Assembly: GCF_030253575.1 (NCBI RefSeq)
Contig: NC_080567.1
Span: 38,345,501-38,409,500, forward strand
Direction of reading: 5' to 3'
DNA from: Rhododendron vialii
Lineage: Eukaryota > Streptophyta > Magnoliopsida > Ericales > Ericaceae
DNA: 64,000 bases
Of this stretch, positions 1 through 11,085 are shown piece after piece; the stretch's first letter is position 1; each line of letters opens with the position of its first letter. Made by a program: the position numbers and the translations under genes. The notes under the pieces are model-generated. The model saw only the letters and a list, made by a program, of their open reading frames with translations. It did not search any database and was not told the DNA's origin.

Positions 1-205
1 ACAATATTGTAGTCTTTGACTTGATCTACGATCCAATCGAAACCGTTTCTGCCTTTCCTTGTTGATGAAATCCACATCTAATTCTCGTAATATACGTATC
101 TCGCCATATTTGTTAAGTAGTTCAATGTAGAGGAATGCATTGCTCAGTTGTTGCACCAATTAAACCAACTATATATAGCCTCCATACATAACCCTTTTTG
201 TCACA

Positions 206-252
<47 letters not shown>
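1..252 (+). promoter_or_regulatory. DIR-1 upstream region and 5' leader
   Basis: A TATA-like run (TATATATA class, about 170-177) lies about 75 bases before the DIR-1 ATG. The leader continues through a pyrimidine-rich stretch and ends in an (AG)n tract. The whole stretch matches 9298-9544 ahead of DIR-3 almost base for base, so it was duplicated together with the gene. The core promoter assignment is inferred from position and base composition. Confidence 0.55.
211..252 (+). repeat. (AG)21 tract abutting the DIR-1 start codon
   Basis: An uninterrupted AG dinucleotide run occupies the last 42 bases of the leader, and its final G touches the ATG at 253. Equivalent tracts stand at the same place in the other three dirigent genes. 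GA tracts are known binding sites for plant BBR/BPC GAGA factors; whether this one acts in DNA or in RNA cannot be told here. Confidence 0.95.
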
Positions 253-257
<5 letters not shown>

Positions 258-822
258 AAAACAGTTGTATGCAATTCTATTGTTCTGCTCAATGATCATG
301 GCCATGCCTATGGTTCATGGCATCGACGAAAGCCCACAAGCAGTGGAAAAGTGGTTCCAAAGCCTCAGTATGATGAAGGAAAAGGTAACAAAGCTTCACT
401 TCTACTTCAGTGACCAAGTCAGTGGAAAAAACAATGTGAGGGTGGCCCGAGCCAACAATACTTTCCAGTCATCCACCTTCTTTGGGTTGATTACTGTGAT
501 CAACGATGCGTTGACAGTTGGGCCAGAGCCCAACTCTCTGATAGTAGGCCGAGCCCAGGGGACTTTTACTGAGGCTGGGCTGGAGAAAGTGGGTACACTC
601 ATGACCTTGAATTTTGTTTTCACGAGCGGGGAGTATAACGGTAGCACCCTTAGTGTTCTGGGACGATATCCACTCTTCAATTTGTACCGTGAATTGCCCA
701 TTGTCGGAGGATCCGGAGTATTCCGGCTAGCACGTGGAATTGCCACCTCGGAGATTTATTCGTTCAATACCGCTACCGGTGATGCTATAGTCGAGTATAA
801 TGTAACTGTCCGTCACTATTGA
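253..822 (+). CDS. Dirigent protein, tandem copy 1 (DIR-1)
   Basis: An intronless 189-residue secreted dirigent protein. Dirigent proteins are non-oxidising apoplastic guides for stereoselective coupling of phenoxy radicals (lignans, possibly lignin-related phenolics). Residues 1-23 form a signal peptide (MEKQLYAILLFCSMIMAMPM, then VHG). The dirigent domain covers about 46-187, with family blocks KLHFYF (47-52), VGRAQG (98-103), FTSGEYNGSTLS (123-134) and PIVGGSGVFRLARG (149-162), ending in EYNV..HY. NNT, NGS and NVT are possible N-glycosylation sites. I chose 253 because it is the first in-frame ATG; the frame is open upstream only through the AG tract. Compared with its closest paralogue DIR-3 it is two residues shorter after SGKN and has Asn84 where the other three copies have Asp. 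The exact substrate cannot be inferred. Confidence 0.93.
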
Positions 823-1339
823 TCAGTGACTTTTGGTCGGTACAAAGAACTGCTAATAAGTCATGTGGACCTACCTAATTGTACCATTTTTGAAGGATGT
901 TGAGTGCCTCTTTTTGTTTGATGCAGGGCGATTTTTAGAAGATTACAGTATTATTTTGGTTTTTAAAAAAATTAGAATTTACTAGGAATTCTTTACTTTA
1001 GTCAAGATTTCCCCGAGTAATTAGTTTCCTACCTTCTTTGATCTAGCACTCCTATTTTCTAGGTTGCTTGGTAAACAAAAATTAAAATTTATTTTATTTC
1101 CATCAATAACTGAGATAACCCAATTTTAATCTTAAAATTTAAAATACAATACTCTAAAGTTTTTCTTGTGATTTTGTTAGCGCGGTCATTCTCAAAATAA
1201 ATTTTTGAGAAGTAAATTTATTTTAATTTTTTTTTTGAGAAGCGAAGTCCGAACAACGTAGCCGATCAGGAAGAAAATGTACTGTGGGTTAAAAATGGAG
1301 AGGATGTGTTCTATTTTCTATAATGATCATTGTCGGTAG
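823..1339. other. DIR-1 3' flank, no gene seen
   Basis: The first ~60 bases after the stop match the 3' flanks of DIR-2 and DIR-3 (a shared block around CTAATAAGTC), which is probably 3' UTR. The rest is AT-rich with no coding signal or recognisable repeat. Confidence 0.5.
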
Positions 1340-1642
1340 ATATTTCTAGGGTTAAATACCAGAACACTCCTTGAACTATTCTTGTTTGTCTCGCTACCTC
1401 CTAATAGAATTTTGCCTACGACCAGACCCCTTCATTAAAGTTTCCATTTGGAGGACCCAACTCCGTTGGACGGAATGAATAAAAAGACCATTTTACCCTT
1501 ACGTAAATATGCCCATGGCCCCATTCATTCCACACTTCTCTCTCTCTCTCTCTCTCTCTCAATTCAAATCCCCAGCAACCATCAACGCCACCGCACCCCA
1601 CCCCAATCAAATGCTTGACGATCTTCTAGTCATAAATTAATG
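1340..1642. other. Repeat-like AT-rich segment with CT tract
   Basis: It starts with a GGGTTAAATACCAGAACAC motif of the kind often seen at ends of plant transposons, and includes a CT dinucleotide run near 1538-1560. I could not find a matching inverted or direct end, so the class stays open. Confidence 0.25.
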
Positions 1643-2210
1643 GATTGCCCCAAGTGTAGGGTGGAAACCAACGCAACATAATATCCGGTAAGACCGGAGT
1701 CGAATCCACAGAGACGGTGATGTGTGTTGACTAAAAACTCGGGTTATAATTTAAACGGGCTCTTAGGTAGCCACCCCTTGTAGTTTGATGCTCAGAGTAA
1801 CTAAAACTAAGAAATTGTTTGTACTTTTTAAATAATTAAAAGAAAGGTACGATCGTATGGTTCATAGCACTCGCAACCGGCCTAGACTAACCTGCTCCAT
1901 TCGGTGTTATTAAAAACATTTGATTTTACATTGAAAAAGATACCCCACAAAATGCAAATCCTTATGGTCGTCGTTTGCATATGCGCAGCGGAGAATGAGT
2001 TTTAGACCCCCATTCCCCAATTCACATGGGCTCCGACAATACCCAAGTTCGTCCGCGGGAAGTATTTTCCAATCTAAAATCGGTTTTTCCATTATTTGAA
2101 AATAGGAGCAATGCCCAAACTGACCACGGTGTGCTAATTATTCCGCAACCCTACCTTTACGACTACTCATTCATTATTAATTAAGCAAGAAACAAAAGAA
2201 ACCATACGCT
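1643..2210 (-). mobile_element. Antisense LTR fossil related to the Athila-class LTR
   Basis: Read on the - strand, 1643-1780 resembles the 3' end of the Athila LTR at 18490-18665. Shared blocks are the reverse complements of CTCTGTGGTTCGACTCCGG and GGGTGGCTACCTAAGAGCC. The remainder to about 2210 carries no ORF and is probably the rest of a diverged LTR. It is an old, degraded fragment. It has no counterpart in the duplicated block behind DIR-3, so it probably inserted after the duplication. Confidence 0.5.
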
Positions 2211-2216
2211 ATGTCA

Positions 2217-2660
2217 ATTGGTATCAAAGCATAGGCGATTGACTCCTGGTTGATCATGGTTCGAGGAGGTGTCGTGGTAGTCAGCCAGTCGCTATTAATG
2301 ACGTCTACAATTGTGATGATGCTGTGCGAGAAGCATGACTAGAGGCTCGTTTAGCAAAACGTCTTAATGAACAGTTTGAATCACTTAAAATGCAACTAAT
2401 TAACTGCCATAATAGTTGCTAATGTCCCTTTGGGGACATCCGATAACATTGAAACGATAATAGTTGCTAATAGTGTGCCCCTCCATTAACTGCCAATCCA
2501 CGTTATGTAGGGGGACGAGTGAGATGATTATGTCAAGGATGAAAATGACTACCCGTTTGAATATGCCACTGACGGAGTGCAGGGGCGGACTTATTTTGCT
2601 TTTATTTGCTAACCGAATGAAATGATTAAATTAAGAGGTTAATTAGAGAGAAGATATGTC
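2217..2660 (+). mobile_element. Ty3/gypsy gag-region fossil, copy 1
   Basis: It begins with a primer-binding-site-like TGGTATCAAAGC (methionyl tRNA type), followed by a gag N-terminal region rich in basic residues that aligns over several hundred bases with 10330-11085. It is old and broken in many places. Its main value is as a marker: the same fossil sits behind DIR-1 and DIR-3. Confidence 0.6.
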
Positions 2661-3143
2661 AATCTTGTTCGTTTCACATTTTAGTTTTGTTTTCTAATTA
2701 TTATCCTATTTTTCATTCCAATTATTACCCCTTCTTCTTTATTTTTTTTTTGAACAGGAAAAAATATTTTACTAATCTTTGAAATTGTTATATACAAAGA
2801 TTGAAAGAACAAGGAACGATGACATCAAATCCTGGCTAAACTAAGGACTATCATCTACCCACCAAAGACCCAAAACGTAGGTTAGCAAGGAACCAACCCA
2901 GAGAAATGTCATATTTCTCTAATTATTACTTTCATTTCTCTCTCTATTCTTTCTACTCATTATCCATTTTTCCAATCATTACCACATTTCTCTCTCCACC
3001 CACTACCAAAACTAAAATATCCAAAAATACAAAAATACAAAACAAACAAAGCCGTCATAATTTATGTGATTTTGCTTTATGATTGAAAGGACTTTTCAAA
3101 GATGGAAAACGATGGATCTTAGATCACACACATACATATGTCC
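2661..3143. other. Non-coding, partly an insertion relative to the DIR-3 block
   Basis: The homology between the DIR-1 and DIR-3 blocks stops near 2660 and resumes at about 3055 (matching about 11085-11160). The intervening ~390 bases are therefore extra in this copy. No terminal repeats or ORFs were recognised in them. Confidence 0.4.
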
Positions 3144-4059
3144 ACTTCTTATAAGGACGCCCTTATTTTAGTTAGGGCAAAGTCCACTTTGACCCCCTGT
3201 GGTTATCGCAATGTGCGGATACTCCCCTCATAATTCAAAATTGATCACAAAACCTACCTGTGGTTTTGAAAATGTGCGGATAGATCCCCTGCCATCATAT
3301 TTTCCATTCATATTAACGGACGCAATATTAAAAGACCAATATACCCTCATCATATCCCTTGATTCTTCTTCTTTTTTAAATCTAACCACACCATCCCCTA
3401 TACCAAAAATTGAATCCAAACCGTTGATATTGTAAATTTTGACGAGTACTACATTTATGCCAAAATTCAAGTCAATTAAAAAATGAAAAGCTCATGATCA
3501 AATCGATTTTGTTATGAAATTAAAATTTTAAATTTGAATTTACTAAAAATTAGATCACTGGGTTATTGATACCTGATCGAGATGATTTTTTATGGCGATA
3601 CTCTATTCTTTATTTAATACATTATGAATGACTTATATTACATTCTAGAGGTATGCGAGATACACCTTCGTTAATATGGATGAAAAACATGATGGCAGGG
3701 TGTTTATCCGCACATTTTCAAAACCACAGGTAGATCATGTGGTCAGTTTTAAACTATGAATGGGGTATCCGCATATGGTGATAATCACAGGGGGTGAAAG
3801 TGAACTTTGCCCATTTAGTTAAGGAAAGGACGTCCCTTTTTCTCTCATTTCTTGATCGAATTTCGATGATTTGAGCCGCTTAATGTCTTCAGAACGTGAT
3901 TTTAAGAGTACCCGTGAGAAATCAACAAAAAAAATGTCCGGGATTGCGGGTACCTTTAAAATCACGTTTTGAAGACATTGAGTTACTCGAATCATTGAAA
4001 TTCGATCGGAAAAGGAGAGGTCCTTACCTTAACAAGTTAAGGGCGCTCTTATAAGAAGT
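3144..4059. mobile_element. Foldback MITE interrupted by a second MITE
   Basis: The outer arms 3144-3174 plus 3813-3930 and about 3935-4059 are inverted copies of one another. They start from ACTTCTTATAAGGACGCCC on the left and its imperfect complement on the right, and share a central AATCACGTT-containing block. The left arm is split by the element at 3175-3812. It has no coding capacity. Class undetermined because no clean outer target-site duplication was found. Confidence 0.6.
3175..3812. mobile_element. Mutator-like MITE with long terminal inverted repeats
   Basis: Both ends begin GGGCAAAGTYCACTTT and the inverted match runs for over 100 bases, with shared internal blocks around TGTGGTTTTGAAAATGTGCGG. 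It is flanked by a 9-base direct repeat with one mismatch (TTTTAGTTA at 3166-3174, ATTTAGTTA at 3813-3821), which fits MULE target duplication. The short ORFs inside are shadows of the repeats. Confidence 0.75.
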
Positions 4060-4062
4060 TTT

Positions 4063-4065
<3 letters not shown>

Positions 4066-4109
<44 letters not shown>
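4066..4109. repeat. (TA)n microsatellite
   Basis: A pure TA run of about 44 bases just outside the right end of the foldback element. Confidence 0.9.
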
Positions 4110-4111
<2 letters not shown>

Positions 4112-6237
4112 CATATATCAATACACATTTTTGGATATAATTATACATAAGTTTCCAAATAACGATACACATTTTACACATTATATGCCTCCTTAAGAGC
4201 GGTGATTAACATTTTTCTTATAAAAAGAAACTTTTGGACGAAAATTGGACAACCCCTGAATGGTCTGGCCCATAGCGTGTTAGAGCATTTACACTAAACT
4301 CGCTAAAAATTTGAGCAAAAATACCTATTCAAAAATCACTCTTCTACTCTAGCTAATTACTTTTTGGACACACTGCATCAAACTCTCTGTTTTAACTCTA
4401 CTCCAATAAAGTTCTCTTTTTTATAATCTCACACATTGTTTTACATATACGAAGGCATATAGAAACGGGATCTACAATGAGAGAATCTACAGTACCTCTC
4501 ATATCATTGGTGTTGTAGAGAATATAATTCATAAAAAAATATCCTTATCAAATATCGATCGATAGGCATCAAAAAATATTGATCGTTTTCGTAAAATAAG
4601 TTCTTTGTTTAGATACGTATAGATTTTCAATGAAGATAAATTTTTTTGTGAATGAACTTTTCAGCAAGCCATACCAAATGACTGGTTCGAATCATGCAAT
4701 GGGTATATGCTTAAAAATGATTTGCCAGTGAAAATATACCATTTGAAAGTTTTGTGGACTTGAAAAACTATCGCCTCACACACATGCCAATTCGAGTTGT
4801 ACAAATTTAAGAATGTCTGTGGTCTTAAAAAAAACCCGTTAAGGCCCATAAGGGTGTCTTGCGTCCGTTTGATTAGAGAGAAAAATATAATAGAAAGTAA
4901 AGTAAAAGAACAAAAAAGGAAAATGTATTTTCCTTTCCTCGCATCTGTTTGATTAGGATGAAAGTTTTGAAAAAAAACAAGGAAGTCAAAGTAGTTATTG
5001 TTGATTCTCACAAGTAAATAAATTTCCCTGCAATTTTTGTGAGAAAAAGTTTGGCAAGCTCTTTAGCTTTAGAGGATTGTTCGGAAAAATATGCTTTCTA
5101 CCATTTTCTATGAGATTCTTGCTAGGTGAACACAAAAATTTTTTTTTTTCTTTCATGCAATTTCTACCATTATCTCGCTAATCAAACGGAGGAGAGCTTG
5201 CATGCAAATTAAGATAACTTTACCCAAACGTGTCCATCAACGTCTTGATTTCTAATGCTCATTAAATGAATCAATCGTCCGATCACGTACCCCTTCCACT
5301 TACTACTTGCAGGGTAGGGATTCAATTTTGAGGTTTTCTACTAGTACATTTTTTTTAGCCTTTTATTTTATACATTGGGACGGAAGGAAATTACTTATCG
5401 ATTTCTAGATGCTTATTTTCACACGGGACACGTACGTATTTTTGGGACTACAATGTATAAATGACCAACTTTGTACGGTGGATGGAGTAATATATATTTG
5501 GTAGACGTACCATTAAACTGCCGTTAAAAGAGGCCATTTCAGTCACATGCATGCGGGAGAGCTTATGCTTATTGAGTACGTACTCTTAGAGCAATGCTCC
5601 ATTCAATTACAACAACACACCACATGTCATTTTGTTCTCAATTAATACACTAACAAAAAAGTCATGAATCCCAAAGTTTTTACCAATCACGTATAGATTC
5701 ACAAGGCATATATCTTGAACAACACATGGCCTTGCTGCTCTAAGAGAAGGAATAATTTCTCTGCATGCGGTGGGCTAGCTAGGCATCGTTGGACGACCAC
5801 TGACGTCAAGTTGTTTAACCATTCATGAATATTTATGAAAGGCCCTGTGTAATATTGTAGTTAGCGTGGGAAAACATTAATTAATCCTATTTAGATAGAA
5901 AGAGATGCATGCATGTGGAAACCGGTAACTCCCGACAAAAGCTAGCCTGTATTTAGGTTGGTGCATGAGATCAGGTCAACCAGCTCCCTCGATCTGGATA
6001 TTTGCATGGTAGTTTACACCTCAAAGTTTATTGGATACCAATTACAGTAATCAATTCAGATATGGTACTGCCATGTTGATATTTTAGGAAGTCTTTTTTG
6101 TTTTGAAAACTCCGGCATCCGGGCCAGTCAACATGCATTTCAATTAAGTCTTGAGGACTAATCTCATCATCCCCCCACAGAAGACCCAAAGTTCATGCTA
6201 TGTTCTGTAGTCTTTCAATATAAATATAAATTGAGTC
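4110..6237. other. DIR-1/DIR-2 intergenic region
   Basis: No convincing gene. Two short blocks are shared with other dirigent intergenic spaces: about 4190-4290 resembles 8100-8210 (before DIR-3), and about 5220-5290 resembles 11430-11500 (before DIR-4). They are traces of the segmental duplications that built the array. The rest is AT-rich without visible structure. Confidence 0.45.
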
Positions 6238-6245
6238 ATGCAAGG

Positions 6246-6463
6246 GAGAAATTTTGGGTACCGGGTGGGTACCACGTGGCCGTGCCCACATGGTGCCCGA
6301 CCAACCCATCCAGACCATTCAAAAGTGTGTTGGATGGCCCAGAGTGAAACTATCTCTCTCATTTTTCTCTCTCTAAATACGAGCCGTCCAAAATCAGAAT
6401 GGACGGTCCAGATACGCCGAGCGGGCACCACGTGGTGCCCACCCGGCACCCAAAAATTTCTCC
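6246..6463. mobile_element. 218-bp hAT-like MITE
   Basis: Terminal inverted repeats GAGAAATTTTGGG and CCCAAAAATTTCTC extend inwards through GGGTACCACGTGG. The element is flanked by an exact 8-base duplication ATGCAAGG (6238-6245 and 6464-6471). It carries two G-box-like CACGTGG cores about 350 bases upstream of DIR-2. The ORFs on both strands across it are by-products of the inverted repeat. Confidence 0.75.
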
Positions 6464-6471
6464 ATGCAAGG

Positions 6472-6749
6472 AACACAATTCGCTACACAATTGTATCCAG
6501 AAGAACCAGAACCGTTGGATTCAACTGAACTCACATACATTGAAGAACGACTCGATACACGCTTTGTCCAGAGTTGTATAATAGGAGTAGTTTAGCAACT
6601 AACGGCTATAAACTCCATAAATAATTCTCGTAATATGCATACCTAGTCATTATTCTTTAGTAAGTACGACGGAGTAGATGAGGAAGGAACATATTTAGCT
6701 TCTTGGTCAACTGATCCAACCCCTACACCATCCTTTTTGCCCTCACAAT

Positions 6750-6820
<71 letters not shown>
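6472..6820 (+). promoter_or_regulatory. DIR-2 upstream region
   Basis: A weak TATAAA-like motif lies near 6607. The leader ends with a pyrimidine-rich block and CAATT followed by the AG tract, the same order as in DIR-1 and DIR-3. The transcription start cannot be placed. Confidence 0.4.
6751..6820 (+). repeat. (AG)35 tract abutting the DIR-2 start codon
   Basis: The longest of the four leader tracts, 70 bases of uninterrupted AG ending directly at the ATG at 6821. Confidence 0.95.
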
Positions 6821-6825
<5 letters not shown>

Positions 6826-7393
6826 AAAGGTATTTGCAATTCTTTTGCTATGCTCTATGGTAATGGCTATTCCGGTAGTTCACAGCATCGACGAGAGCCC
6901 AGAAGCAGTGGCGGAGTGGTTCGAATACCTCCCCAAAATGGAGGAGAAGCTGACAAAGCTTCAGTTCTATTTCCATGAGCAAGTGAGTGGTAAAAATCCG
7001 ACTGCTGTGAAGGTAGCCTATGCGAACATGACCTTCCAGTCTCCCACCTTGTTTGGGCTAGTTGTGGTGATCGACGATGCACTGACAGTCGGGCCGGATC
7101 CCAACTCCGCAATAGTGGGCCGAGCCCAGGGGATTTATGAATCAGCTGACCTAGTGGATGGAGTTGCAGTGATGAGCTTGAGCTTTGTTTTCACCACTGG
7201 TGAATACAACGGAAGCACTCTCAGCCTTTTGGGCCGGAACGCGGTCCTTCATCCGTACCGCGAAATGCCCATCGTTGGAGGGTCTGGAGTTTTCCGGCTA
7301 GCGCGTGGAATCGCCACCGCCAAGACGTATTTTTTCAATGCCACTTCTGGTGATGCTATCAACGAGTACAATGTAGCTGTCCTTCATTATTGA
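6821..7393 (+). CDS. Dirigent protein, tandem copy 2 (DIR-2)
   Basis: An intronless 190-residue secreted dirigent protein. The N-terminus MEKVFAILLLCSMVMAIPVV with HS after it reads as a signal peptide of about 22 residues. The dirigent domain follows with KLQFYFHEQVSGKNPTAV, the VIDDALTVGP block, VGRAQG, FTTGEYNGSTLS and REMPIVGGSGVFRLARG, ending in LHY. It is the most diverged of the first three copies, with a more acidic N-terminal third (EAVAEWFEYLPKMEEK). It is probably an apoplastic helper in phenolic radical coupling, as for the family. The start is the first in-frame ATG after the AG tract. All conserved blocks are present, so it looks functional. Confidence 0.93.
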
Positions 7394-7827
7394 GTGAGTT
7401 TAATTTGGTCGACAAAAATAATTGCTAATAAGTCGTGTGGACACATTTTTGTGTTTGAACTTGACCTTGTACCATTTTGTAGTGTCCATCTTTTTGGTGG
7501 ATTTGTTTTACTCCGATTGAGCTAGAGCCTATCATTTTTTTTTTTGTAATATTATGGACTCCACCTATCTTGTTTTCACATAATTTGTCAGGAACCTTAT
7601 GGTTGATTCAAGAAACATTTAAAAAAATTACATCTGCAAGATTTTTTATATATTTTATAAAAGCTAAGGTCATGTTCTATTGTAGTACTGAATCACGAGG
7701 ATTGGATCCTTATCTCTAAGGGATGTCTATACCAAATGTAGATTTTAATGATATATGCACAGCTTCGAAAAGCACTTTGCGCGCGAGTGTGAGAGAGAGA
7801 ATATTAGCTAGGAGTCAACTTGAAATT

Positions 7828-7873
<46 letters not shown>

Positions 7874-8222
7874 TTTAATTTGAAATTCGAGGGATGACAT
7901 GGAAACAATTACTGTAGACAGGTCTGACACATTAGTACCCATTCCGTTAAAGAAAAGTTGTGCTCCTTGGCATTTCACTAGGTGGAATGGGCTCCAATGG
8001 CATTTTGCTTACCAATGTACGAATGACAATTCACATGGTATGATCTTAGCATGGTCACCGAATATTGTCTATATAGCATTGCTCACAAGATAGTGTTTGT
8101 TCATAATCTCACCGCACAATTAGTTGTAACGAAAAGGTTTTTGGACAAAATACATTGGACTACCCCAGAATAGTCTGGCCGAAGGGTGCTAGAGCTCTTG
8201 GATTTTCATCTTAATTTTGGGG
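7394..8222. other. DIR-2 3' flank with GA tract, no gene
   Basis: The 3' flank shares the CTAATAAGTC block with DIR-1 and DIR-3. A (GA)n run lies at about 7830-7869. The block at 8100-8210 matches 4190-4290. A 64-codon ORF at 7899-8093 has no recognisable domain and I do not call it. Confidence 0.45.
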
Positions 8223-8351
8223 GGAAAATGACGGCCAAGGACGTGTTTGTTAATTAATACCTGCCAAAGACATTTTCAGCATTAACGAATGTTCTTAGCA
8301 TGTCCTTGGTGGGTATTAATTATCAAAACACGTCCTGAGCCGTCATTTTCC
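8223..8351. mobile_element. Small foldback MITE
   Basis: A ~129-bp near-palindrome with ends GGAAAATGACGGC and GCCGTCATTTTCC and inner arms around GGACGTGTTT and TTAATTA. One arm of the same family occurs alone near 45466-45530, supporting a dispersed repeat. Confidence 0.6.
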
Positions 8352-8718
8352 AAATTTTGGGCTACTGTAGATCCGTAAAAGTGTATGCGAACCTGACATG
8401 GTTAACAAGGTTCTTAACATTACCAGTGAAGCCCAAAAAAAAGAAGTGCTCAATTAGCAGTATTAATTGAAGTTGCACCCTACTAAGGTTCGAAAGTTCA
8501 CGGGTACTATCAACTCTTTTGGGACCAAGTTATACGGAGCATTTGCTTCGGCTTTAATTGGGTTCCCCGCAAGTGGACGGTGGGATTGAGCTCCCAAGGT
8601 TAGTTGAGGTGTGCGTGAGCTGGCTCCGACACCTAAGTTATCAAAAAATTAAACTAAACCATGTACCTTCCAAATTATGAGTTACTATTGTAAAATGGTT
8701 TCATGCTAATTACATTTA
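8352..8718. other. Spacer, nothing recognised
   Basis: Mixed-composition sequence without an ORF, repeat or RNA gene that I can support. Confidence 0.4.
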
Positions 8719-9248
<530 letters not shown>

Positions 9249-9297
9249 TTAGTAAAACACTAACTGCTTTTACCTTTATTGCATTTTGAAAGTATAT

Positions 9298-9503
9298 ACA
9301 ATATTGTAATCTTTAACTTGATTCTACTATCCAATCGAAACGGTTTCGTACTTTCCTTGTTGATGAAATCCACATCTAATTCTCGTAATATACGTATCTC
9401 GCCATATTTGTTAAGTAGTTCAATGCAGAGGAACTCATTGCTCAATTGTTGCACCCTTTAAACCAACTATATATACCCTCCATACACAACCCTTTTTGTC
9501 ACA

Positions 9504-9544
<41 letters not shown>
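9298..9544 (+). promoter_or_regulatory. DIR-3 upstream region and 5' leader
   Basis: A close copy of 1-252. The TATATATA run is at 9468-9475 and the ATG at 9545, so the spacing from TATA to ATG is conserved apart from the AG tract length. This is good evidence that promoter and gene were copied as one piece. Confidence 0.55.
9509..9544 (+). repeat. (AG)18 tract abutting the DIR-3 start codon
   Basis: 36 bases of AG ending at the ATG at 9545, three repeat units shorter than in DIR-1. Confidence 0.95.
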
Positions 9545-9549
<5 letters not shown>

Positions 9550-10120
9550 AAAGCAGTTGTGTGCAATTCTATTGTCCTGCTCAATGATCATAGCCATGCC
9601 TATGGTTCATGGCGTCGACGAAAGCCCACAAGCAGTGGAAAAGTGGTTCCAAAGCCTCAGTATGATGAAGGAAAAGGTGACAAAGCTTCACTTCTACTTC
9701 CGCGACCAAGTCAGTGGAAAAAACCCGACTGCTGTGAGGGTGGCCCAAGCCAACAGTACTTTCCAGTCACCCACCTTGTTCGGGTTGATTACGGTTATTG
9801 ACGATGCATTGACAGTTGGGCCAGAGCCCAACTCTCCGATAGTAGGCCGAGCCCAGGGGACTTATACGTCGGCTGGGCTGGAGGAACTGGGTCTACTCAT
9901 GAGCTTGAATTTTGTTTTCACGAGCGGAGAGTACAAAGGTAGCACCCTTAGCATTCTGGGACGAAACCCAGTCTTCAATTTGTACCGTGAATTGCCCATT
10001 GTCGGAGGGTCCGGTGTTTTCCGGCTAGCACGTGGAATCGCCACCGCGAAGACGTATACGTTCAATACTACTTCGGGTGATGCTATAGTCGAGTATAATG
10101 TAATTGTCCTTCATTATTGA
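9545..10120 (+). CDS. Dirigent protein, tandem copy 3 (DIR-3)
   Basis: An intronless 191-residue secreted dirigent protein, the nearest paralogue of DIR-1 with the same N-terminus and leader. Signal peptide about 1-23 (MEKQLCAILLSCSMIIAMPM, VHG). The domain blocks are KLHFYFRDQVSGKNPTAV, VIDDALTVGPEPNS, VGRAQGTY, FTSGEYKGSTLS, RELPIVGGSGVFRLARG and EYNVIVLHY. It keeps the residues that DIR-1 has lost (PTAV after SGKN, Asp in VIDD), so it is the better representative of the ancestral copy. The family role is stereoselective phenoxy-radical coupling in the cell wall space; the substrate is unknown. Start chosen as the first in-frame ATG directly behind the AG tract. Confidence 0.93.
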
Positions 10121-10329
10121 GTGACTTTTGGTCAGACACAAATAATTGCTAATAAGTCATGCGGATTGCGGACTAGTATTTATGTTTTGTTACTTTTGTA
10201 GGTAACTTGGTCAAGAAGAATTAAACTTAATTAATTTTGTTTCAATTGATGTTATTTTATTTTATCACATTAGAAATGCTGGCTAGATTTAAAAGTTCTA
10301 CTAGTATACGTATGTAACCCTGGCTATGA

Positions 10330-11085
10330 GATTTCGTCAATTGGTGTCGGAGTATGGGCTCGGCTCCTAATTGATCATCATGTTCGAGGAGGTGGTCGTG
10401 GTGATTGTCAAGTCGTTGTTGAAGATGTTCACTAGCGCGATTAGGGGTGTGCAAAAAATCCGTGGCCCCACGGACCCGACCTGAAGGGTTTCGAGCGGGG
10501 CCGAACATGTGGTTCGGTCGGGTACAGGTTCATTTTTTGAAAAAAAAAAATCAGTTTTTGGTTCGGGGCTCGGGGTGTTGTTTTTCTTACCCAACCCGAC
10601 CCGACCAAACCCGACCAATTCATATAGATTACTTCGGTTTTGGTCGGACCTGACCCGACCAAAAAAATCGGGCACGCGGACGATTATTCCCACTCTTTTG
10701 GTTCGGGTTCGGAGCCAAAAATTTCGATACCCGACCCGTCTTACCCGTGCACACCCCTAAGCGCGATGATGCTGCATGAGAAGCACGACTAGAGGCCCGT
10801 TTAGTACAGCATCTCGAGGAACAGTTAGAATTGCTTAGAAAGAAACTAATTGCCATGACGGTTGCTAACAATGTGCCCCGCCGTCAAGCCCCCAATCCAC
10901 GTTACGTAGGGGAGGAGGGAGATGATTATGTAAAGGATGAAAATGAATACCCATTTGAATATGCCACGGAGGGCAGGGCGAAGCCAAGAACTTTTGTTAC
11001 AGTATATCATATTCAACTTATTTTTCTTTTATTTGCTAATTGAATAAAATGATTAAATTAAGGGGTTAATTATAGAGTAAATATG
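10330..11085 (+). mobile_element. Ty3/gypsy gag-region fossil, copy 2, split by a MITE
   Basis: Homologous to 2217-2660. The gag N-terminal stretch around 10780-10980 is better preserved here and reads as a basic, charged protein segment (YVGEEGDDYVKDENEYPFEY) typical of plant gypsy gag. It is broken and old. The MITE at 10442-10759 lies within it. Confidence 0.6.
10442..10759. mobile_element. 318-bp hAT-type MITE with perfect 8-bp duplication
   Basis: Ends TAGGGGTGTGCA and TGCACACCCCTA form a perfect 12-base inverted repeat. The element is flanked by an exact AGCGCGAT on both sides (10434-10441, 10760-10767). The interior is rich in CGGGTCGG/CCGACCCG blocks, which give several spurious ORFs. 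The homologous gag fossil at 2217-2660 lacks it, so insertion followed the block duplication. Confidence 0.88.

Noticed and set aside
148-252. N-terminal extension of DIR-1 (and DIR-2, DIR-3) with Arg-Glu repeats
   Set aside because: The extended frames begin at TTG, not ATG, and exist only because an AG tract is always open in two frames. The signal peptide starts at the ATG behind the tract.
10447-10871. Several overlapping ORFs on both strands
   Set aside because: They lie within the self-complementary hAT MITE and gag fossil; the inverted repeat explains coding-like frames on both strands.
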